Positions 9,680 through 19,672 of a DNA stretch of 64,000 nucleotides are shown here, one piece after another. Location: positions 162,119 through 226,118 of the forward strand of contig MNCI01006866.1 in the NCBI GenBank assembly GCA_015680685.1. The letters are read 5' to 3'. The DNA comes from Gnetum montanum. Lineage: Eukaryota; Streptophyta; Gnetopsida; Gnetales; Gnetaceae. The position numbers and the translations under genes were made by a program. The notes below the pieces were generated by a model that saw only the letters and a list, made by a program, of their open reading frames with translations, searched no databases and was not told where the DNA came from. Numbering within the stretch: the first letter of the stretch is position 1; the number at the start of each line of letters is the position of its first letter.

Positions 9680-11886
9680 TAATCAAATCAAGTCATTACA
9701 TAACTGATTAGGAAGCTTTTACACTACCCATGCTAAATGGTTGACAAGTGCTACACTAGAGGAGAGGAGTGGGGTACAAGGCAACCTACAACCACTGTTA
9801 GTCTTATGCATACTCAAAACAACACACATCATATCATCCATGAAGCTAACATACTATCATACAAGCATAGGAAAATCCAAGGTCCAACATCATCTATTAT
9901 GCCCATGTCATCATACCCATGATATACCATAAATAGTCCATGATCCACACAATCATAATCCAAACAGAACACCTATGCTCAATGATATGGCTCACAAACC
10001 AATACTATCCCATACATAGCCCACATGGTTGCTAGCATATCCATGCTCAGTGTAGGATGTGAAACATTGCCATGAGTACTCATAACCAGTGCTAGAGTTC
10101 ATCAACCTGTGACCTGCAACCACTAGCCTTCTAGAGGATTGGCAATAAGGATGAACACACCTATGCCACGAACCAATCGTAGGGATGAACACACCTATGA
10201 TCTTCCACTCTTAGGATGAGGCCTTAGATAGGAGCCTCACTAATGCATCACAATGGGGGTCAATCCATACTACCTCTAGGGTTCCTCATCACCAATTAGT
10301 CCACACCCTCATGCTAGCATCACCCACCAACGACCATCACAAGCATCATCATGAAAACATATACACAATCCAGCTAGCTTAAGCCAAAAAAAGTTATAAG
10401 CATAACACACCCAAACAACATAACCACACATATGCATCCCTAACAGTTACAATCATTCCATGAAAACAATACCATGATGCAATAGAATAACATGAAGACC
10501 TCAATATGAAAAAACAATACCGTATTCCTTAAAAGACACATACTTCCATACAAATGACCACTAGAATAACCTTCAAAATGATATATGCCCAAAGAGAAAA
10601 CTAATCTTACGATTAGAAACTACTTCCTAAGACGATCCCAACGATACTAATTTTACCTACATCAGACTCCTAGAAGCAAACTTACGTGTGTTCAAAATTT
10701 GATTAATAACCTAATATTTAAATAATATTTAATTACCACCCTAAAGGATTGGAACTTCCAAAAACGCTCACACCTCAATAGGCCCCAAAAATAGAATATT
10801 CCTATCATACCAATCTCATCAACATCACATATCATATTCCATAAGTCTACATCATACCATACATCCCATATATATTAATAAACAATTCGTAACAAAAATT
10901 GTATACTTTTTGGAAAATTTGCAAAATAACATGCCTAAGCTCAGACTTTGGGCCATCTGCCCCACATGCCCCCATCGCATGATCATATACACTAATCTAG
11001 CACAAAAATACAAGAAAAAGATGAAGACAACCCACCAATTAAAATTGTTAAGGCAAAAAGGCCAAAACAAGTAGAAAATCTTCAAAAATTTGATAGGACT
11101 CCATTTTTCTCCCTACAAGTTTTGCACCTACGTAGATATGACTACAGCAATCCCAAATCCAAGTTTAGAGCAAGCAAAAACCATCCACAAAGCTTACAAT
11201 TCCAGAAAAAAAGAGAATGAAACAGACCTAATTCTTATAGGTGGTAGTAGAAAAAGGGTAGTGATAAACATTATAAACTATGTTTTTTTTTCCATTATAT
11301 GCTTTTCACATATGTGTTTGTTTTTGTTAAGAAAAATAAAATATGCACAAGCTGCTTACTTTTTACATGTCATGTGCAACATCCAATTTTGACTTTTACT
11401 TTTATATTTTTTTTCATATGTTAGTGTCTTTTATTCCCTTCCCAACTAATACCCTACATTTCAAACGTGCATAACAATCACACCGGGACTCCAAATTAAC
11501 TTCCATTTGAACTGACAAAATCCTTATCAAACACTCTACACATTCACATGCTAAAATCACACCTGAATATCATGCAACATAGTTCTATCATGAAAATTCA
11601 TAAATACTAGAATCACACAAAGCATAAAGACATACCAAATAGGTGCTATTGTATCCCAATCTAACACCCCTGCTAGCAACATCACTTGTCTAACACATCA
11701 CACAATGCTAGTGTACATAATAACATTAGTTAAGCATGTAGAGACATCATAATTGTAACATAAAGATGAAGCCTCATAACATATAAAATACATTAACGCA
11801 TTCTTGAAAACCCATTAGGACTCCACATGTAATTTATAACTCATAAGTAGATGACCATACCTATTGTCTCTAGATGGGATGTAAGA
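9680..11886 (-). repeat. Tekay-A 3' LTR, proximal part
   Basis: This continues the LTR broken at 654. It matches the Tekay-A 5' LTR from about 24625 to 26952 throughout, including the block around GAACACACCTATG, the AT-rich centre and the end GATGGGATGTAA. The total 3' LTR is about 2.6 kb against 2.7 kb for the 5' LTR; long LTRs are usual for Tekay elements. ORFs called within it are not conserved as proteins between the LTR copies and I do not regard them as genes. Confidence 0.85.
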
Positions 11887-11912
11887 CTCTCCCCTCCTTA
11901 AGAATCTTCCTC

Positions 11913-12219
11913 CTAGAAGATCTCAGGATGAGCTGCACACATCTCAGTCTCCACCTCCCAAGTAGCCTCTGAAGCTCCATGCCTACTTCATAAAATTTTG
12001 ACCATAGGAACAACTTTAATATGTAGCTGTCACACCATATGATCAACAATCTTTATTAGTTGCTCAACATAACTAACATTAGACTATAGTTGTATTCTTG
12101 AATGGCTAATCACATGATGTTCATCAAGCACATAACGTTGTAGCATAGATGCATGAAATACACCATGGACATGTGCCAAACGAGAAGGTAATGCTATTCG
12201 ATAGCTCACTTTCCCAATC
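11913..12219 (-). pseudogene. pol: Tekay-A pol C-terminus: integrase tail and chromodomain
   Basis: Reading leftward, IGKVSYRIALPSRL and VHGVFHASMLQRYV (12224-12110) match the conserved C-terminal integrase segment of chromoviruses (consensus of the type VFHVSMLRKY). Near 11990-11913 lies HGASEATWEVETEM ending PEIF and a stop, the characteristic end of the Tekay chromodomain. A TGA sits where a tryptophan is expected just before it. A purine-rich stretch, AAGGAGGGGAGAG, follows next to the 3' LTR and is the likely polypurine tract. The solo LTR at 12225-13067 cuts the gene here. Confidence 0.85.
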
Positions 12220-12224
12220 CATTG

Positions 12225-13067
12225 TGATGGGACATGATATTGCAGCCGCTGCGATATCACATCCCACACGATATCGCATACGCGGTATCGCGTCATCCCC
12301 CGTGATATCACATATGCGATATCGCGGTGCACCGCCAATTCTATAAATAAAAGGTGGCTCTCCTTTGTTTCTCATCTAGGCCTAGACCATAGTGAAACTA
12401 TGGTAGTTTTTCCCCTCCAGAGATAGAATAATTTCCATGGGCTTGCTGTAGGAACTCCAAAGTAAACAGATCTTTATTCGAGCAAATATTATACCTGAAC
12501 ACAAGTTTGTGTACGGCAATAAAGACAAACTTCTTGGATAAACCTTGCAGTGCATGGAATAGGCTAATTAGGATTTTATTTACTGTTATTTATTATTCAT
12601 TATTTAAATGCTTTATTAGTTGTTAAATCTCTCTCAACCCTTTTCTCCTAGTTAAGTGCCTCAGTACGACCACTTCAAGCATGAGTGTTATACTTGGTAA
12701 TCCCAGCAACAACTAGCATTTGGTAACCAAGGTTGCATCAGTTCAGGGTGTGAATAGTAAGTGGGAACGGATGTTGATGCTAGGTTAATTTAGATTTAGT
12801 TAGTTAGTTAAAGTTAGTGAATTAGTCTCTTCACCCTTCAACTCATTAGCATAGGAGATAAAACCGAAAAGACATAAAAATCACATACCTCAGACTTACT
12901 TAACCATACAACCGTGACAACTACAAGTAAGTTTGGGAAGACAACAAATGATTAACCTTAAGTGTTCCATGAAGCATGTAGGCACTTAGTCTGTGGAGTT
13001 CAACCGGATCATGCGTGCTACTCTCGTATTCATATGGTTGAGTGTAGGGGTACCTCGTCACTCATCA
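12225..13067 (+). repeat. Solo LTR of the TRG family
   Basis: This is an 843-bp single LTR, TGATGGGACATG...CTCATCA, flanked by a perfect 5-bp target duplication CATTG (12220-12224 and 13068-13072). It contains the GATATC array (12236-12325), a TATAAATA box (12342-12349) and a downstream AATAAA. It lies in the opposite orientation to the pol gene it interrupts. A solo LTR is the usual product of recombination between the two LTRs of one element. Confidence 0.93.
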
Positions 13068-13072
13068 CATTG

Positions 13073-14150
13073 TAACACCTAAAATGGACCAATATATCTA
13101 GAAGCCAATTTTCCTTTTCGGCCAAATCGAGTAAGGCCTTTTAAAAAAGAAACATAAAGAAATACATGATCTTCAAATGCAAACTCTAGTGGCCTTTGAT
13201 GCCAATTGGCATATGCTACCTACCTATCCTATGCAACTCTCAATCTATCTCAAATCTCTTGAATATGCTCTGTAGTCTACCTCACCAAATCTGTGCTTAC
13301 TTGCTGATAATCTTCTATGGTATCCCAACATAAAGGTGTTCTACATGGCCTACCATATAAAATCTAATATGGTATTTTTTGCAAACTCTCTTGATAACTA
13401 TTATTGTAGGAAAATTCAGCTAATGATGGCATCCAATCCCAACCTTCTTTGTACTACAAAGCACAAGCTCTTAGCATGTCTTCTAGAATTTGATTCACCT
13501 ATTCAGTTTGACCATCAGTTTGTGGATGATATGCCAAACTTTTATTTAACTTCATACCCATCTCCTTCTGAAATGCCTACAAAAAATGTCACATGAATTG
13601 AGCATCTCTATCACTAATAATCCATCATGGCACACCATGCAATTGCACTATCTCTACAAGAAAGAGATGCGCAGTTTCTACTACACTTACTGATGATCAT
13701 GTGGCAAGGAAATGGGAAAAATTTGTCAACAAATCAACAACTCCTGATATAGCATCATGGCCACTGCGTGCTCGCAAAAGATCAATAATGAAATCCATAC
13801 CAATGGCATCTCACTTCTACTGAGGAATATCATGGGAATGCAAATATCCCCCAGGTCTAATGCTCTATCTTCACTTGTTGGCAAATTAAACATCGAGATA
13901 CATACTCTTCTACCTCCCTCTTCATATCAGGCCACCAATACATTCATCATAAACTTTAGTACATTTTCTAACTACCTAGATGCATTTGATATCTACTTAG
14001 GTGAGCCTTGTCCATCAACTAAAGTCATAGAGCTTCTAGCACACATACTTAACCATGCCTCTGTAGGACTCCATGACTATCCACAAAGAGTGATCCATGA
14101 GAGGTAATCTGTTGCCTCAATGCCTAACACCAAGGATCATGTTGTTGTTT
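13073..14150 (-). pseudogene. pol: Tekay-A integrase region of pol (broken)
   Basis: Reading leftward, the integrase catalytic-core segment KSLAYHPQTDGQTE, then VNQILEDMLRA, is legible near 13580-13440. This YHPQTDGQTE block is diagnostic of Ty3/gypsy integrases. Stop codons and frameshifts interrupt the frame throughout. It continues into the integrase tail at 11913-12219 once the solo LTR is removed. Confidence 0.78.
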
Positions 14151-15480
14151 CTCTTGTATCTGCTCTTGAAAATTTGATTGAATTGTCAAGTTATTAAGCT
14201 TACTCACCACCCTACTTAATGCATCTTTGTTAGTCTTGCAAGCCTATATTTAATAGTGAAATCAAAATCAGAAAGTAGCTCCATCCATCTACATTGTTAC
14301 AGGTTTAACTATGCCTAACTCATAAGATATTGGAGGCTCTTATGGCCAATCCAAATAGTAACTTTCTTCCCATCTAGACAATGCCACCACATCTTTAATG
14401 CAAGATCAAATCACCCAATTCTAGATCATGCATGGGATATCTAATTTCATGTGGCCTTAATTTATGAGACACATAAGCTACAACCTATCCATCTTGCATT
14501 CACACAAAACCAAATCCATCCCCTAAAGCATCAGTACTAACATCATATGAACGTCCTAGTGTAGGAGATATTAGCATAGGAATAGTCACCAATCTATGCT
14601 TCAACTTCTCAAATGCAACTTGACAAGCTGGGCCCCAAGTGAAGTTAGCCTCCTTTTTCAATAATTATGTCAAAGGAGATGTTATGTGGGAGAAATGTTC
14701 TACAAACCTTTGGTAATATCCTGCTAACCCCAAGAAGCTTCACACCTCCACTACTAATTGTGGCCAAGGCTAATCATGAATGACTGCAATCTTTGTAGGA
14801 TCTACACAGATATCAACTCCTGACACCACATGTTCCAAGAACCGAATCTCTAATTGCCAAAAGGAACACTTGGATGGCTAAGCATATAGTTGGTACTCCC
14901 TCAAAGTTTGTAAGACGATTTGCAAGTGCTTTGCATGCAATTGCTCAGGATGAGAATATACTAAGATATCATTGATGAACACAATCACAAACTGATCTAG
15001 GAATGGATGCATCACATTGTTCATGAGATGCATGAAAACTATTAATGCATTTTTCAACCCAAAGGGTAGCACCAAAAACTCATAATGGCCATACCATGTT
15101 CTAAATGCTGTCTTTGACACATCCTACTTACAAACCCACACTTGATGATACATAGACTTGAGATCAATATTTGAGAATACATGAGCTTCCCTAAGTTGAT
15201 CCAACAAGTCATGAATGCATGGCAAAGAATATCTATTTTTCATAGTCACTTGGTTTCATTGCCTACAATCTATGCATAATTGCAAACCCCCATTCTTCTT
15301 TTTAACAAATAGCACTTGTGCATCCCACGGTGATACATTGGGTCAAATAAGGCCTTTATCCATCAATTTCTATAGCTAAATCTTTAGCTTTCCTAGCTCT
15401 ATGGGAGACATCCTATGTGGAGCCTTTGAAATAGGCTTTGTACCAAGTTTAAGTTTGATCTCAAACTCAATCTCTCACCT
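14151..15480 (-). pseudogene. pol: Tekay-A reverse transcriptase and RNase H (broken)
   Basis: The RT motifs appear in order leftward: VLFVKKKNGGLQLCID (about 15320), [15 protein letters not shown], then [19 protein letters not shown] and [13 protein letters not shown] in the open stretch 15120-14878. The catalytic FIDD is FIND here, the result of a G-to-A change, so even this open segment would be inactive. RNase H remnants follow near 14380-14150 (GHKSLQYL, RWMELLSDFDF). The order and sequence fit the Tekay lineage. Confidence 0.85.
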
Positions 15481-16059
15481 AGGTGGCAAACCCAGTAATT
15501 TGGACTAGAATACATCAAGGAATTCATGAACCACTGGAATTTGATCTATCTCCACCATATCTATTTTCTAGATTGTAGCCACAAAGCATTCATGCCCTTT
15601 TTGAAGCATCCTATGGTACATCTAAGAGGATACTAAATCTAGGTGCATAGTCCTTAGATGAGTTTGTACCTCAATTAGAGCACCATCAACTAATTGTAAT
15701 CGTAGGAGCTTTTGATGATAGTCCAAACAAGCATTGAATTGTGACAACCAATCCATTCCTAAAACAACATCATATACCCCAAGATCCATAACATGTAAAT
15801 CACTAACCCACTACACACCTTCCAATTCTCCTAGCACACCTATACACACCTGATCAACTCAAGTTTCATGACCCCTTGCAGAAGATACTATCAACCTAGG
15901 AGAAAGAGCATGACATATAATAGCTACATGATGTGCAATCATAGGATTTATGAAAGAATGGCTAGCACCTGGATCAAATCACATTAACATAGCGAAGCCC
16001 AAAATCATCCATCCCAACTCCATCACTATGTTTTGCTACACATCCAGAGGCTGGTCTGT
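15481..16059 (-). pseudogene. pol: Tekay-A protease region of pol (broken)
   Basis: Near 15985-15945, read leftward, FDPGASHSFI follows a stop. This matches the active-site block of plant chromovirus aspartic proteases (D-[ST]-G-A-[ST]-H-[ST]-F-[IV]), with the catalytic triad region now DPGA. The gene stops abruptly at 16059, where TRG-2 is inserted; gag continues beyond TRG-2 at 22995. Confidence 0.72.
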
Positions 16060-16858
16060 TGATGAGTGGCGAGGTACCCCTACACTCAACCATACGAATA
16101 CGAGCATTACACATGCGATTCGGTCAAACTCCAAGGACGAAGTGCTTACATGCCTTATGGAACACTTAAGGTTAATCAATCGCTGTCTTCCCAAGCTTAC
16201 TTGTATTTGTCATGGTTGTATGGTTAAGTAAGCTTGAGGCATGTGATTTTTATGTCTTTTATCTTTTTATCGCCTATGCTAAGAGGTTAAAGGGTGAAGA
16301 GACTAAGTAACTAACTTTCACTAACTAAGCTCTAATCATCCTAGCATCAGTATCTGTTCCCACTTGCTGTACACACCCTAAACTAGTGCAACGCTACTGG
16401 GATTACCAAACGCTATTTGTTACTGGGTTACCAAGTGTAGCGCACGTGCTCGAAGCGGTCATACTGAATGCACTTAACTAGGAGAGTTAAGGGTTGAGAG
16501 AGATTAATTATCCAAGAAAGAATTTAAACATTTAATAGTAATTAAATCCTATTTAGCTTAGTCCATATGCTGCAAGGCTTATCAGAAAGTTCATCTTTAT
16601 TGTCGAACACAATTTGTGCTTAGGTACAAATTGCTCGAATAAAGATCCATTCACTTTGAGACTCCTACTGCGGGCACATAAAAACTATTCTAACTATGGA
16701 ACGGAAAATTGTTATAGTTTGGCTAAGGGTCTAGATCTAGATGGGAAAACAAGGGAAGTTCACCTCTTATTTATAGAACTAGTGATGGGACACAATATCG
16801 CGGATGCGATATCGTGTGGGCAGACACAATATCACGTATGCAATATCGTAGCTCATCA
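16060..16858 (-). repeat. TRG-2 3' LTR
   Basis: This is a 799-bp LTR, TGATGAGTGGCGAGG...GTAGCTCATCA. In the element's direction it has a short GATATC/CAATATC U3, a TATAAATA box (complement near 16768-16776) and a long R-U5 with repeated elements GGTTACCAAG and CACTTAACTAGGAGAG shared by all copies. The polypurine tract TACCCCCATG follows at 16859-16868. Confidence 0.9.
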
Positions 16859-17002
16859 TACCCCCATGACTGAATAAAAACTCATCCTCGAGTTCCTTAC
16901 AAAATATTGGGAAGGTATGGGATTAATGACTTGAATGATACTAATGGTGAATGGGGTGACATGTGAAGGAATCATCATTACAAAACATGAAAAAACTAGT
17001 GT

Positions 17003-17248
17003 TCATGACAACAAGAGTGAACACTTTATACATTTGACATCAGGCCTTATTTGGCAGCTGAGAGAGAAGAGAGAAGAGAGAGAGAAAAGAGGAGGTCTGC
17101 TACTACCAACGTCAAGATTGCACCTTTCATTGTCCATCCACAAGCACGCCATCAATCTTGTTCCTTGCATAACTACTTCAGCACCAATCCATTCCAAGTA
17201 TTCCCTCCAGATCCAATCCGTTATTGTATGATTGCCATCTGCACACAC
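17003..17248 (-). CDS. Short conserved ORF in the 3' module of TRG-2
   Basis: An 81-codon ORF beginning MCADGNHTITDWIWREYLEW. It is conserved in reading frame in TRG-4 (63246-63452, MCADGDHAIMDRTWREHLEW) and is recognisable but frameshifted in TRG-3 (32549-32857). It lies between polypurine-like motif 2 and the true polypurine tract, in the slot that holds the accessory gene in TRG-1. A splice-acceptor-like GTGTGCAG just precedes or overlaps its start and a pyrimidine tract follows. I do not recognise the protein. It could be an exon remnant rather than a gene. Confidence 0.35.
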   Translation of the reverse strand: MCADGNHTITDWIWREYLEWIGAEVVMQGTRLMACLWMDNERCNLDVGSSRPPLFSLSSLFSLSCQIRPDVKCIKCSLLLS

Positions 17249-17259
17249 AACACAGTTTT

Positions 17260-18770
17260 ATATTAGCAAGGATAATTGAATCAAAATGCACTTGATACTT
17301 TGCCTCAGTGTAAGGTCCATTGGCTGAGTTGTGATATGGCTTATGCAAATTCTAGAGATATAATACTGGTGACTACCCAAGGTGTAGGGGTTAGGAGAAA
17401 ATCGAAAAAATTGGACTAGGACCCCCATGACTAATTGCGAATCTCCGGTAGCAAGAGAATGGAAAAAGATAAGGAATAAGAAAGATGGAGAAAAAGAGAC
17501 AATGGTAACGTCAATAAAATGGATGTTGAAGATGGAAATGAACAATATAGAAATTTATTGCAAAAATGTTTAAGGGAAAAAAATTAACTGATGCACCAAA
17601 TAGGAATGCTAGTGGGTCCTCCCTAAAGCAGGCTCATGCCCTTAATGCCCTAACATTCCCACATTCAAAGAGTCCATAGGCTTTGGAAACATCATTTGGA
17701 AGCACAAGTTAAAGTCTTATCCACAAGAATTTACCAAAAAGAAAACAATGCGTCAACCAAAATATAGACTATTGATATAACAGGCAATGAGGTGAACAAT
17801 GTAGAAAGAATCATGGAAAGAAGAGAATGGAATGGAGTCTCAAGAACAAGGTGATGTACATCCCCTTGTGTGTTAATGGTTAATGTGACTTAGTAGATCC
17901 CATTCCAAATCTACCCTCAAACAAACCACATCCAGTGACTTCGCATTAATACATCCAACCAATCCATCCACCTGAAGTAACAAGAATGCTTCCATCAAAG
18001 AGTCACCACTATTCCGCCAAAATGAGAAAGGAGAAAAGTAGGAAGCGAGAAAGGGCCTTAGTTAGAGGGAACATGTTTGTTTAGTTCCATAACTAGTGCT
18101 TGTATCCTAGAGAATTATTTCGTCTAAGGGGTGTGCTTTGAATTCTCACTATTTTTTTTTTGCGTGACAACCATACCATGCAAAGACTTATTATTTTTAT
18201 TTTTATTTGCTTAGCTTCCCGATAATGGGGTAATGTCAGAATAGTAAGAAAACTCAAGAAGAAAACATTCAAGCACCCAAGAGAATGGCCAACACAAATG
18301 CATCAAGTTCCCTTGAAGTCACACCCTTTTCGATCCTTGAGTCCTTCCTTAGTTTGAGAAATTCCCAGTCACTAATTCATTGATAGTTCTTATTATTTTG
18401 AAGAAAGGGACTATAAAGTTCCAAGCCAAGAGAGACCATAGAGTTACGGATGCACAGATGATGTGGACGCATTGCCTGTTATATCAAAAAAACCATACCT
18501 TAGCATCAACATCATAACTTAAAGGTAAAAACCAAACATTAGCAACTAATAGAATACAGTTCATACCATCATCAGGAGCACTTATTGGGTGACAAAATTA
18601 ACAAAATGGATAACACACACACACACACACACACACAAATAAAATAAAAATTTTTAATGATATTGCAAAAGAAAAAAAAAAGAAAAAAGTTAAAGAAATT
18701 TGTAAAAAAAAATGTGTAAAACAAAAACTTAAAAAGGAACTTGGGGGCCTCGATTGATCAACATAGGTGG
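17260..18770 (-). other. TRG-2 non-coding 3' region
   Basis: This is about 1.5 kb without convincing ORFs, shared in order with TRG-3 (32860-34521) and TRG-4 (61680-63240). It contains polypurine-like motif 2 (17421-17429), the AGTGGGTCCTCC block (17610), the CAGTGACTTCGCATTAAT block (17935) and the block GTCACACCCTTTTCGATCC (18318). It ends at polypurine-like motif 1 (18771-18784). Confidence 0.6.
18612..18637. repeat. (AC)n microsatellite
   Basis: About 13 AC units, followed by A-rich simple sequence and short AAAACAAAAA-type repeats to about 18740. A related CA/GT tract sits at the same place in TRG-1 (5885-5975), TRG-3 (34241-34262) and TRG-4 (61861-61885), so the tract belongs to the element. 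Confidence 0.85.
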
Positions 18771-18784
18771 CCATCTCCCCCATG
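18771..18784 (-). promoter_or_regulatory. Internal polypurine-like motif 1 of TRG-2
   Basis: CATGGGGGAGATGG in the element's direction, just after the protease ORF. The same 14 bases occur at 34522-34535 (TRG-3) and 61665-61678 (TRG-4), and a variant at 6645-6658 (TRG-1). It shares the CATGGGGG core with the real polypurine tract. It may be a second plus-strand priming site or a relic of element assembly. Confidence 0.5.
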
Positions 18785-18805
18785 ACTAAATTTAAAGGGA
18801 GAGAT

Positions 18806-19672
18806 TCAAAATAATGAGCACTTATTTAAATTTTTTAGAAGTGTCCAACTTCTCCCAATTGATGTTTTTACGTTAAGGGTTGGAAGTTGGCGATGCTCAT
18901 GCTCCAATGTATCTATGCTTTCGTTGTGGTTGCAAGTTGTTCCCCCAGTTAGTTCCATGCATGTTGGTGAGTTGCTCTCCTTATTAGCTATCAACCACTG
19001 GGTGTTTTCTTGTTGTGTGGTTGCTACATATAGGCACTTTTGTATGTTAATTTCTTGGGCACACTGGTTGCATGCAGGCAACGTTGAACATTCCTGTATG
19101 CCATCATCCTCTGTATCACTGTATGTGATGCATGAAACTTTCTTCTTCTCGATCTTCCCATAAGTGTTTTCCTTAGATATTTCTAGGGAAAGATCATGGA
19201 TTCCTAGGCATGAATTTATGGTACTTAGCCATGCCCTTCCCATTATAATTAAGAAGTCCTCTTTATCATTGTTTACTTGGATCACTAGGAAATCAGCTGG
19301 GTATGACCACCCATACACAATGGTAACAACATCCTCCACCAATCCCAAGGGAATAGTGATGGACTGGTTAACCAGCTCTAAGCGAATATTTCTCTTCTTT
19401 AGTGGAGGCAAGTTCCAGGCTTTATACATTTCTTGGGATATTAAGTTGACTCCAAAACCTGAGTCAAGAAGAACTTTACGTGGTTCATTCCTAGTGACTT
19501 GGAGGTAGATTAAGGGACTTTCGGGGTTAGAGAATTTCCTACGAAGGTGGCCCACCTTTATCCAGTCAGTGACGATATATGTTAACATAACCGTGTGCAT
19601 TGAGCTCTGTTTTTGATTTGAAGGGAGCTCTGAAGCCTTATTTCTTGGAGAGGTGTTTTGAGACTCAACCAC
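18806..19672 (-). CDS. pol: TRG-2 aspartic protease (end of gag-pro)
   Basis: This is an uninterrupted 288-codon ORF read leftward. Active-site block VLLDSGFGVNLIS lies near residue 85; VEDVVTIVYGWSYPADFLVI follows, and then the C-terminal block IIMGRAWLST, matching the ILGRPFL-type motif of Athila and related Ty3/gypsy proteases. TRG-3 and TRG-4 have DLG instead of DSG at the active site, the form typical of Athila. After the protease a family-specific tail of about 100 residues ends at KCSLF. It would be expressed as the 3' part of a gag-pro protein; the ORF's apparent start is just after a stop in the linker. No RT follows. It is the longest open ORF left in any TRG copy here. Confidence 0.75.
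   Translation of the reverse strand: MVESQNTSPRNKASELPSNQKQSSMHTVMLTYIVTDWIKVGHLRRKFSNPESPLIYLQVTRNEPRKVLLDSGFGVNLISQEMYKAWNLPPLKKRNIRLELVNQSITIPLGLVEDVVTIVYGWSYPADFLVIQVNNDKEDFLIIMGRAWLSTINSCLGIHDLSLEISKENTYGKIEKKKVSCITYSDTEDDGIQECSTLPACNQCAQEINIQKCLYVATTQQENTQWLIANKESNSPTCMELTGGTTCNHNESIDTLEHEHRQLPTLNVKTSIGRSWTLLKNLNKCSLF

Noticed and set aside
10852-11392. ORFs in the Tekay LTRs (10852-11085, 11090-11392, 9737-9932, 24674-24859)
   Set aside because: They lie in LTR sequence and are not kept as proteins between LTR copies.
15950-16231. 93-codon plus-strand ORF at the Tekay-A/TRG-2 junction
   Set aside because: It spans the insertion boundary between protease antisense and LTR sequence, so it is a chance fusion.
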